From the NCBI GenBank assembly GCA_016763135.1, contig JAESUI010000104.1, forward strand, positions 1 through 5,385: DNA of 5,385 nt, read 5' to 3'. Shown here piece by piece: positions 1-5,184 of the stretch; position 1 is the stretch's first letter; each line of letters starts with the position of its first letter. The position numbers were made by a program, and so were the translations under genes. The stretch comes from Flavobacteriales bacterium (lineage in GTDB: Bacteria > Bacteroidota > Bacteroidia > Flavobacteriales_E > Vicingaceae). Under the pieces are notes generated by a model that saw only the letters and a program-made list of their open reading frames with translations, searched no databases and was not told the DNA's origin.

Positions 1-686
1 CATTAGTAGTTGATAGTTTTAAAACAGAAAACTTATTGGCAATTGAATATGAAAAGTCTAAAGAAAAATCATTGGTTGACTTGTATGTTAAAACTTATAA
101 TAATCAAATATTAAGCTCAGAAGACACCATCATTTATTCTTCAATAAAAACAATTAAAATAAATACCAATATTGCTGATGTAGTTAGCCATCTTAAACTC
201 AATAAAAACAATGTAATATTTGTCCCTACATCTAATCAGACCTTTGTTACCAATTTGCTTAATTATTTAACTACAACATTAAATAAAAAGAGTTATAAGG
301 ATTGTCAAGTAACAATAATAGGTTTGGAAGAATGGATGAAATATGATAATATAGATTTAGAGTATTTTCAAAAACTAAATGTCCATTATTGTTCAACAAG
401 GTTTATTGATTGTCAAGATTCGTTAATAGCTAATTTTATTGATAATTATGTAAAAATAACAGAAACTTATCCCTCTAAAAATACTTTTTTAGGATTTGAT
501 ATGGCTTATTATTTTGGGTACAATTTAATTAATCAAGGAACATTATTTTCTCCTTTATCATTAGAAAAGAATAATGGAATGTCTATCAATTTAAACTTCT
601 TTAAAACTGGCATAGAAAGTGGTTTTGAGAATACCAATTCTTATTTATTAAGGTTTGACGATTATTCTATAAAGAGGATATATTAA
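1..686 (+). CDS. C-terminal part of a LysM/PBP1-type (periplasmic-binding-fold) protein, 5' end outside window
   Basis: The reading frame is open from base 3 to the TAA at 684-686 (227 residues visible), so the gene starts upstream of the window. The TTG at 36 is only an internal leucine codon. The visible part resembles the C-terminal lobe of a type 1 periplasmic-binding fold as found in Bacteroidota proteins that carry N-terminal LysM repeats. The recognisable stretches are NNVIFVPTSNQTFVTNLLNYL, the strand-turn VTIIGLEEWMKYDNIDLEYF, a FLGFDMAYYFG segment, and a C-terminal FENTNSYLLRFDDYSIKRI end. In that family the fold derives from branched-chain amino-acid ABC-transporter binding proteins, but the proteins are thought to act in the cell envelope and their ligand is unknown. 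The LysM repeats themselves would lie outside the window, so the LysM part is inferred. The stop codon directly abuts the next start, suggesting one operon. Confidence 0.72.
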   Translation, partial: LVVDSFKTENLLAIEYEKSKEKSLVDLYVKTYNNQILSSEDTIIYSSIKTIKINTNIADVVSHLKLNKNNVIFVPTSNQTFVTNLLNYLTTTLNKKSYKDCQVTIIGLEEWMKYDNIDLEYFQKLNVHYCSTRFIDCQDSLIANFIDNYVKITETYPSKNTFLGFDMAYYFGYNLINQGTLFSPLSLEKNNGMSINLNFFKTGIESGFENTNSYLLRFDDYSIKRIY

Positions 687-1076
687 ATGTCTGATAGGAA
701 GGACAGTATAGAAATAGATGTTTCTATTTTAGAAAAAGAAGGCAAAACAGAATTCTCTGAAAAAATCACCATCCACAAAGAAAGAGCTAGTAAAGCATTT
801 CAAGAATTAATTATAAATATAAAAACTGAAGCTACTGAAACAAAAATGGCTTCTAAAATTTTTGTAAAGTATATTAAAGAAGGAAATGTTACAAAAGAAG
901 AAGAAAAAGAACTTCGTACTCAAGTTTATGATTTATTAAAAGTTTTAGGAATAGGATTGCCTTTTGCGTTAATTCCTGGAGCAAGTTTACTCTTGCCTTT
1001 TATGATTAAGATTGCTCAAAAAAAAGGAATAAAAATTTTACCAACTGCTTTTAACCAAGAAAAAGACAAGAAATAA
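687..1076 (+). CDS. Small LETM1-like domain protein
   Basis: A 129-residue protein whose ATG directly follows the stop of the preceding gene (TAAATG). AGAGG at 673-677 lies 9 nt before it, so translational coupling is likely. Residues 1-35 are a charged N-terminal strand-rich part. Residues 36-87 are mostly charged helix (EAFQ-like start, KYIKEGN, TKEEEKELRTQVYDLL). Residues 88-122 form the diagnostic block: GIGLPFALIPGASLLLPF, then MIKIAQKKGIKILPTAF. This follows the LETM1 pattern seen in mitochondrial inner-membrane cation/proton antiport and ribosome-binding proteins: a VPF/IPF element, LLP, then a PNMLPSTF-like end, here KILPTAF. The hydrophobic stretch 88-109 could enter the membrane. 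No signal peptide is seen, so it is probably cytoplasmic or at the inner face of the membrane. It is far shorter than eukaryotic LETM1 and contains little beyond the motif. The ion-transport function of LETM1 should not be carried over; role unknown. Confidence 0.75.
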   Translation: MSDRKDSIEIDVSILEKEGKTEFSEKITIHKERASKAFQELIINIKTEATETKMASKIFVKYIKEGNVTKEEEKELRTQVYDLLKVLGIGLPFALIPGASLLLPFMIKIAQKKGIKILPTAFNQEKDKK

Positions 1077-1192
1077 TCTTTAGTCTTTAATAATTACCGT
1101 TCATTTAGGATTCCCTCCCTTTGGTATAATTTAGAATAAAAAGTGGAATATAAATTGTAAATTGCAGCATATCAATTTAAAATCCTTAGAAA
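1077..1192. other. Short intergenic region before the secreted propeller gene
   Basis: These 116 AT-rich bases separate the LETM1-like gene from the secreted-protein gene. A promoter for the latter is expected here. TATAATTTAG at 1125-1134 resembles a -7/-10 element (TAATTTAG matches five of six fixed positions of the Bacteroidota TAnnTTTG box), but no TTG box is found 17-23 nt upstream, so I do not call a promoter. No stem followed by a T-run was found behind the LETM1-like gene. Confidence 0.4.
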
Positions 1193-3568
1193 ATGTTAAA
1201 ACGAATACTACTTATTGCAGTAATAATTTCACAAGTTTTTGCTGTAAATGCACAACTTAATGTAAACTTAATTGGCCAACTTACTTTTCCTGGTCATGGT
1301 AATTTAAACGATGTTTGGGGCTATGTAGATGGCGCGGGGAACGAGTATGCTTTAGTTGGAACAGAAAACGGGACATCGATTGTTGATATTTCAAATCCTT
1401 CTTCTCCTGTAGAAGTGTTTTTTACCTCAGGGCCAACTACTATTTGGCGAGATTTAAAAGTATGGGGTGATCATGCTTACATAACAAATGAAAGTTCAGG
1501 AGGAATGAAAATTATAGATATGTCAAATTTACCAGGAGCAATTACTGCTGGGGATGTTTATAATTATACTGGTTCAACATATCAGTTTTCTTCGGCTCAT
1601 GATTTATACATTGATGAAAATGGAGTAGCATATGTGATAGGTGCGGATAATGGTAACGGAGGAGCTATAATGTTGGATTTGACTGCAAACCCACAGGCTC
1701 CAGTGGAATTAGGAAGATATAATGATTACTATTTGCATGATGCTATGGTAAGAGGTGATACGTTATGGGGAGGTGCAATTAATGATGGATTTTTTGTAGC
1801 AGTTGATGTAAGTAATAAGTCTGCTCCTATTACTATGCAAACACAAAATACACCAAATACGTTTACTCATAATTGCTGGATATCTGATGATGGACATACA
1901 TTATTTACTACTGATGAGGTTAGTAATGCATTTATTGGTGCTTATGATGTAAGTAACCTGTCAAATATTAGTGAATTAGATAGAATTCAATCAAGCCCAG
2001 GGCAAAATGTAATTGTTCATAATACATTTGTGATAGGTAATTATATAGTTACCTCTTATTACAGAGATGGTATTACGATTCATGATGTATCCAATCCATC
2101 AAATATGGTTGAGGTTGGTAATTATGATACATCTCCTGCGTTTTCAGGTGGTGGGTTTAATGGATGTTGGGGTGTTTATCCATGGTTGCCATCAGGATTG
2201 ATTATAGCTACTGATATAGAGAACGGGTTATATGTTTTAGGTCCAACATATACTCCTGCTTCATATTTAGATGGTAATGTGATAGATTCAGTTACAACGT
2301 CTTCTTTAGATGCAGTACAAGTAGATATTGTTGCTACAACTACATCGACTAACACAAATATATTGGGAGATTATCAAACAGGATTGGCAACAGCTGGAAC
2401 TTATAGTGTTACCTATTCAAAGTTTGGATATGAGACTAAAACGTTTAATGGGGTGGTATTAACATCTGGAAACACAACAACTTTAAATGTTGAGTTGAAG
2501 GCTTTAGTTTCATTTACATTACAAGGTCAGGTAATAGAAGCATCTTCTGCCAATCCTATTCCTAATGCAAATGTTAAAATTTGGAGTCCAATTTATACAA
2601 CAACAGTACAAACTGATGCAGGAGGGAACTTTACAGTTCCGAATTTTATAGAAGGGTTTTATAAAGTATATATAGGGAAATGGGCTTATAACCAATTATG
2701 TTTAGGTAACGAAAATCTTTCAGCAGCAGGGAATACACATGTTTACCAATTAGTAGATGGTTATTATGATGATTTTACGTTTGATTTAGGTTGGACAGTT
2801 TCAGGGAATCCGAATACTGGTGATTGGGAAAAAGGAATACCTAACGGAACTACTTCAGGGGGTAATCCTTCTAACCCAGGAATTGATTCACAAACAGATT
2901 GTAGTGATGAAGCTTATGTAACTGGAAATGGTGGAGGAAGCGCTGCTAGTGATGATATTGATGGTGGAGAAACAGTACTTACGTCACCTATGTTTGATTT
3001 AACAACTTATGGAGATCCATACATACATTTTGATAGATGGTTCTATAATGGTGGAGGAAATGGAAATCCTAATGATTCTTTAGTCGTAACATTAACTAAT
3101 GGCTCAGTAGGAGCTATTATTGATTTTGCAGATATAAATGATCCTGATTTAAGTGCCTGGGCATCAAAAGGTGTACAAGTTTCAAGTGTTATGACTCCAA
3201 CAAGTACAATGCAGTTAATAGTAAGAGCAATGGATATTGGATCAGGGCATCTTTCTGAAGGTGGATTTGATAAATTTTTAGTTGCAGATTCATTAACTAC
3301 AGGAACTACAATTGCTGAAGTAATAGAAGAAAAAGAGTTATCTATTTATCCTGCACCATTTAAAGATGAATTAAACATCAGTTTACCTAAGTCTATTGAG
3401 TTAGTTAAAATTGAAGTTTATGACATTACAGGAAAAATGATTGATAACAAAGAGTTTAATAACACATCTATTGTTAGGTTTACTAATAACTATAAACAAG
3501 GGGTTTATTTAATAAACGTTTATGGAAATGGAGCGTTAATTAAAACTCAAAAAATTATTAAGCTTTAA
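1193..3568 (+). CDS. Secreted choice-of-anchor B family beta-propeller protein with T9SS type A sorting domain
   Basis: A 791-residue exported protein. Residues 1-20 are a signal peptide (MLKR, a hydrophobic core, then VNA before Q21), with no lipobox cysteine. Residues 25-350 form a propeller built from LVIVD-like repeats: IVDISNPSSPVEV (63-75), MKIIDMSNLP (105-114), VAVDVSNKSAP (202-212), GAYDVSNLSNI (249-259) and TIHDVSNPSNMVEV (295-308). Histidines in HD/HN motifs recur (His136, His182, His226, His276), typical of choice-of-anchor B proteins. Residues 355-436 and 440-520 are two carboxypeptidase-regulatory-like beta-sandwiches (LDGNVIDS...; LQGQVIEA...PIPNANVKI). Residues 522-700 resemble a jelly-roll module (DDFTFDLGW...DWEKGIP...IHFDRWFYN). 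Residues 715-791 are the T9SS sorting domain (LSIYPAPFKDELNI, VYDITGKMI, GVYLINVY). It is expected to be secreted and attached to the cell surface or released; its ligand is unknown. It converges with the MerR gene, overlapping by 4 bases. Confidence 0.9.
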   Translation: MLKRILLIAVIISQVFAVNAQLNVNLIGQLTFPGHGNLNDVWGYVDGAGNEYALVGTENGTSIVDISNPSSPVEVFFTSGPTTIWRDLKVWGDHAYITNESSGGMKIIDMSNLPGAITAGDVYNYTGSTYQFSSAHDLYIDENGVAYVIGADNGNGGAIMLDLTANPQAPVELGRYNDYYLHDAMVRGDTLWGGAINDGFFVAVDVSNKSAPITMQTQNTPNTFTHNCWISDDGHTLFTTDEVSNAFIGAYDVSNLSNISELDRIQSSPGQNVIVHNTFVIGNYIVTSYYRDGITIHDVSNPSNMVEVGNYDTSPAFSGGGFNGCWGVYPWLPSGLIIATDIENGLYVLGPTYTPASYLDGNVIDSVTTSSLDAVQVDIVATTTSTNTNILGDYQTGLATAGTYSVTYSKFGYETKTFNGVVLTSGNTTTLNVELKALVSFTLQGQVIEASSANPIPNANVKIWSPIYTTTVQTDAGGNFTVPNFIEGFYKVYIGKWAYNQLCLGNENLSAAGNTHVYQLVDGYYDDFTFDLGWTVSGNPNTGDWEKGIPNGTTSGGNPSNPGIDSQTDCSDEAYVTGNGGGSAASDDIDGGETVLTSPMFDLTTYGDPYIHFDRWFYNGGGNGNPNDSLVVTLTNGSVGAIIDFADINDPDLSAWASKGVQVSSVMTPTSTMQLIVRAMDIGSGHLSEGGFDKFLVADSLTTGTTIAEVIEEKELSIYPAPFKDELNISLPKSIELVKIEVYDITGKMIDNKEFNNTSIVRFTNNYKQGVYLINVYGNGALIKTQKIIKL

Positions 3569-3572
3569 AGCT
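3561..3572. repeat. Perfect 12-bp palindrome carrying both convergent stop codons
   Basis: AGCTTTAAAGCT is its own reverse complement. The + strand stop TAA (3566-3568) of the propeller gene and the - strand stop TAA (3565-3567) of the MerR gene share its centre. The symmetry arises partly because both genes end in Leu-stop (CTT TAA) read from opposite strands. It is too short and loop-less to act as a terminator. Confidence 0.8.
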
Positions 3573-3885
3573 CTTCTTTCAAATCAACTAAAAAAGACTT
3601 TATTTTTTGCAGAGATTTAACGATCTCTGCATTTTTTATGGTACCATCTTTATTGTCTTTTAACTTCTTTTTGGCACCTTCTAATGTGTAGCCTCTTTCT
3701 TTTACTAAGTGGAATATAACGTGAAAGTTGTCTACATCTTTTTTAGTGAAAAGGCGATTACCCTTTTTATTTTTTTTAGGCTTGATTATATCAAACTCTT
3801 TTTCCCAAAAGCGTATTAATGAAGTATTAACCTCAAACATTTTAGCAACTTCGCCTATGGCATAATATATTTTAGAATCTGACAT
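3565..3885 (-). CDS. Small MerR-type transcriptional regulator
   Basis: A 106-residue DNA-binding protein. Residues 7-54 carry the MerR winged helix-turn-helix: YYAIGEVAKMFEVNTSLIRFWE is the HTH, and KNKKGNRLFTKKDVDNF is the wing with its R-x-F/Y-T-x-x-D-V signature. Residues 55-75 continue with the second helical pair (HLVKERGYTLEGAKKKL). Residues 84-106 form a short helix that would serve as a dimerising coiled coil. There is no C-terminal effector domain and no cysteine, so metal or thiol sensing is not indicated. Single-domain MerR proteins of this size are common in Flavobacteriia; their targets are mostly unknown. Start choice: ATG at 3885, so that the HTH begins at residue 7. The gene overlaps the propeller gene tail to tail by 4 bases, and its 3' end contains a terminator for that gene. 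A dyad in its upstream region (3907-3962) is a candidate regulatory element. Confidence 0.9.
   Translation of the reverse strand: MSDSKIYYAIGEVAKMFEVNTSLIRFWEKEFDIIKPKKNKKGNRLFTKKDVDNFHVIFHLVKERGYTLEGAKKKLKDNKDGTIKNAEIVKSLQKIKSFLVDLKEEL
3608..3637 (+). terminator. Rho-independent terminator for the propeller gene, inside the MerR coding sequence
   Basis: A perfect 9-bp stem, TGCAGAGAT (3608-3616) and ATCTCTGCA (3623-3631), encloses the 6-nt loop TTAACG. It is followed on the + strand by TTTTTT (3632-3637). It sits 40 nt after the + strand stop. On the - strand the same bases encode MerR residues Ala-Glu-Ile-Val-Lys-Ser-Leu-Gln, near the C-terminus. The - strand hairpin is followed by A residues rather than T residues, so as a terminator it works in the + direction only. 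Confidence 0.75.
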
Positions 3886-3906
3886 AGCCCAGATTTAATA
3901 ATTTAC

Positions 3907-3962
3907 GACAAGTTATTTATGGGTAGTTGATAAGTTTGTTTGACAAAGCCAAATAATTTGTC
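3907..3962. repeat. Imperfect inverted repeat upstream of the MerR gene
   Basis: GACAA (3907-3911) pairs with TTGTC (3958-3962). After one G-T pair, TTATTT (3913-3918) pairs with AAATAA (3951-3956). A two-base bulge is followed by GG (3921-3922) pairing with CC (3949-3950). It lies 22 nt upstream of the MerR start codon. It could be an operator, a leader hairpin or another mobile-repeat remnant; there is no T-run to make it a terminator. Between it and the attC-like element at 4041 I see no gene. Confidence 0.45.
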
Positions 3963-3990
3963 TTGAAAAATAGATTTGAGCTTGAGCGTA

Positions 3991-4043
3991 CAGCGAAATT
4001 GAAAATGTATTTTGAGAAGCTACGAAATACGTATTTTGACTTC
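3991..4043. repeat. Degenerate direct repeats and hairpin in the intergenic stretch
   Basis: CGAAAT occurs at 3994-3999 and 4023-4028, and GTATTTTGA at 4007-4015 and 4031-4039. Together they suggest two diverged copies of a roughly 20-25 nt unit. The second copy contains the perfect palindrome AAATACGTATTT (4025-4036) and is flanked by GAAG (4016-4019) and CTTC (4040-4043), so it can fold. This adjoins the attC-like element directly and may belong to the same repeat family. No open reading frame is present. Confidence 0.4.
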
Positions 4044-4098
4044 GTTTAACGTTTAGTGTAAAAAGTCGTTTTAATGCTTTTTACATAGTGTTATAAAC
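4041..4098. repeat. attC-like 55-nt element, downstream of the orphan gene
   Basis: On the + strand it reads TTCGTTTAAC (4041-4050), then 39 nt, then GTTATAAAC (4090-4098). GTTTAAC fits the RYYYAAC box of integron attC sites, and its complement GTTAAAC fits GTTRRRY. Inside lies a perfect 9-bp stem, TGTAAAAAG (4057-4065) with CTTTTTACA (4077-4085), around an 11-nt loop. The whole therefore folds as outer box, small internal loop, inner stem and loop. On the strand of the orphan gene the inner box lies 12 nt after its stop codon. It could alternatively be an end of a non-integron inverted-repeat element. Confidence 0.5.
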
Positions 4099-5101
4099 TT
4101 TTTTATTATTTCACCAATTCTTCATCCCTTTCGGAACTGAAATTTTAGTAGGCTTTTGAGAATTTAAATCGTGCAACATTTCTAGATTGGATAATTGAAC
4201 AGAACCATCTTTTAATCGTTTTGATCCATAAAGTTTTCCTTCTTTAGTCCCTATAATTCTTCCATTATAATCAATGTCCGCCCAGGCAATCCCTTCTAAC
4301 TTTGTCTTTATATTTCTTCTTTTAATGTAAAAAGTAGTCAGCATTTTACCTAAATCTGAATGATAATATGTAATCATCCATAAAAATGAACTCGTTGTAA
4401 TTTCCTTTTCAAATAACTTTGGCTCCATAGGGTCTTTACTGTTAGGACTAATATTATTCCAAGTTTTTGAAGGTTTCCTGAGTACCATATTTGAAGTTTC
4501 TTTTTCAATGAACTCTTTGTCTTCAATTTCCTTCCAACCATCTCTTTTCATTCTAATTTCTAGTAAAGGGTTAATATGACCTTTCCAAAAATTATATTCA
4601 CTTCTTTTATTTGAAAAACCTTCAATTTTTAAAAAAGAAGCTAGATTACCTTCAAAATATTTATCATTATTTATATTGTAATGTAGTCCAACTCTACTTG
4701 TGAACAACCCCTCGGTACTAAAGTTTAGATACAGTTCTGTGTCACTTTTGAATAAGCCACCACCATAACCCAAATTAGGACCAGAATACTTATGCTTCCA
4801 TTTACATAATGTCTCCCAGTAAGGGGGCTTACTAATTGCTGTAGTGCTAATACCTTCAAACTGGTCATCATAGTAAATCAGATATTCTCCATTAGGTGAT
4901 AAGTCACAACGTCTTGGACTGAGTTTAATCTTTGTCCATTGTCCAAATTCCAAAGTGTTTTCATCTAAATCCCAAACAATCATTTGGGTCCATTTGGTCG
5001 GACCTCTTCTGAAAATTATTGCCTTATTAGCCTCACGAGCTAAAAGAAAAAAAATTCTGGCTGGATGAAATGTTGACATTATTAGTCTTTATTGTTTATA
5101 A
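4050..5101 (-). mobile_element. Candidate one-gene cassette (integron-cassette-like unit)
   Basis: This is the segment expected if the orphan gene arrived as a cassette cut between G and TT of a GTTRRRY-type box. On the - strand it runs from the TTATAAAC after G5102, through the gene, to the G at 4050. It is compact: about 14 nt lead to the ATG and 12 nt follow the stop. The box after the stop (GTTTATAAC) is the exact complement of the box at the entry side (GTTATAAAC), as required of a circular cassette. The outer flanking boxes complement each other instead. No integrase is in the window, and the inner boxes carry two extra bases relative to GTTRRRY, so this is an inference. Confidence 0.35.
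4111..5079 (-). CDS. Uncharacterised protein, probable beta-propeller-like orphan family
   Basis: A 322-residue protein of unknown function. An in-frame TAA at 5089-5091 lies 9 nt before the ATG, which is the only start that includes the conserved-looking N-terminus. Conspicuous blocks are PARIFFLLAREANKAIIFRRGPTKW (begins at residue 6), the strand MIVWDLDENTLEFGQW (33-48), RRCDLSPNGEYLIYY (56-70), SKPPYWETL (83-91), YGGGLF (105-110) and, near the end, EGIAWADIDYNGRIIGTKEGKLY (begins at residue 262). The SPNGEYLIYY and DYNGRIIG elements resemble strand-turn-strand blades of propeller proteins. From memory, proteins with the RRGPS/T-K-W, GQW and CDLSPDG motifs occur sporadically across distant bacterial phyla, which fits gene transfer. 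No signal peptide, membrane segment or catalytic motif is seen, so it is probably cytoplasmic. It stands alone between two attC-like elements, opposite in strand to the left-hand genes. Confidence 0.8.
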   Translation of the reverse strand: MSTFHPARIFFLLAREANKAIIFRRGPTKWTQMIVWDLDENTLEFGQWTKIKLSPRRCDLSPNGEYLIYYDDQFEGISTTAISKPPYWETLCKWKHKYSGPNLGYGGGLFKSDTELYLNFSTEGLFTSRVGLHYNINNDKYFEGNLASFLKIEGFSNKRSEYNFWKGHINPLLEIRMKRDGWKEIEDKEFIEKETSNMVLRKPSKTWNNISPNSKDPMEPKLFEKEITTSSFLWMITYYHSDLGKMLTTFYIKRRNIKTKLEGIAWADIDYNGRIIGTKEGKLYGSKRLKDGSVQLSNLEMLHDLNSQKPTKISVPKGMKNW

Positions 5102-5151
5102 CGTCATTCTATGTCATGTTTTAATATGATATAAAACTGTTGTTAAACGAA
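5094..5151. repeat. attC-like 55-nt element, upstream of the orphan gene
   Basis: On the - strand it reads TTCGTTTAAC (5151-5142), 39 nt, then GTTATAAAC (5102-5094). Its two boxes and their spacing are identical to those of the element at 4041-4098 but inverted, while the 39-nt middle differs. That middle holds only a 6-bp stem, GTTTTA/TAAAAC, with an 8-nt loop (5138-5119 on the - strand). The orphan gene's ATG lies 14 nt after the inner box. Confidence 0.5.
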
Positions 5152-5162
5152 AATACAGTTTT
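5133..5162 (-). terminator. Possible terminator of the MATE gene
   Basis: On the - strand AAAACTGT (5162-5155) and ACAGTTTT (5140-5133) form a perfect 8-bp AT-rich stem with a 14-nt loop, 22 nt after the MATE stop. The final T residues could give a weak T-tract. The loop contains the outer box of the attC-like element, so the pairing may belong to that element. A weak call. Confidence 0.3.
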
Positions 5163-5178
5163 TTGAGGAGAAAGTCAA
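5148..5178 (-). promoter_or_regulatory. Candidate Bacteroidota-type promoter for the orphan gene
   Basis: Reading the - strand, TTG (5178-5176) is followed after 20 nt by TATTTTCG (5155-5148). The latter matches five of the six fixed positions of the -7 box TAnnTTTG, and the spacing fits the 17-23 nt known for Flavobacterium-type promoters. Transcription would start about 60 nt before the orphan gene's ATG. The -7 box overlaps the outer arm of the attC-like element. In AT-rich DNA such matches also arise by chance. Confidence 0.35.
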
Positions 5179-5184
5179 TCGGAT

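Noticed and set aside
36..38. TTG as the start codon of the first gene
   Set aside because: The frame stays open to base 3 with coding-like sequence (LVVDSFKTENL), so the gene simply enters from outside the window.
1125..1134. TATAATTTAG as the promoter of the propeller gene
   Set aside because: It resembles a -7/-10 box, but no TTG lies at a suitable distance upstream. In such AT-rich sequence a lone box is not enough.
1193..1255. Lipoprotein signal in the propeller protein
   Set aside because: The N-terminus has no cysteine near the cleavage region; VNA before Gln21 indicates an ordinary signal peptidase I site.
3561..3572. Palindrome at the gene junction as a bidirectional terminator
   Set aside because: It has no loop, is only 12 bp and AT-rich, and lacks adjoining T-tracts on either strand.
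4057..4085. TGTAAAAAG/CTTTTTACA hairpin as a terminator for the orphan gene
   Set aside because: The stem is perfect but is not followed by a T-run on the - strand. Its position inside the box-to-box element fits an attC-like fold better.
3886..4110. tRNA or small coding gene in the intergenic stretch
   Set aside because: No cloverleaf arms or T-loop were found, and no frame gives a plausible protein; the stretch consists of repeats and hairpins.
4111..5079. Foreign base composition of the orphan gene
   Set aside because: Spot counts on a few lines gave about 28-38% GC, not clearly different from neighbouring genes, so composition was not used as evidence of transfer.
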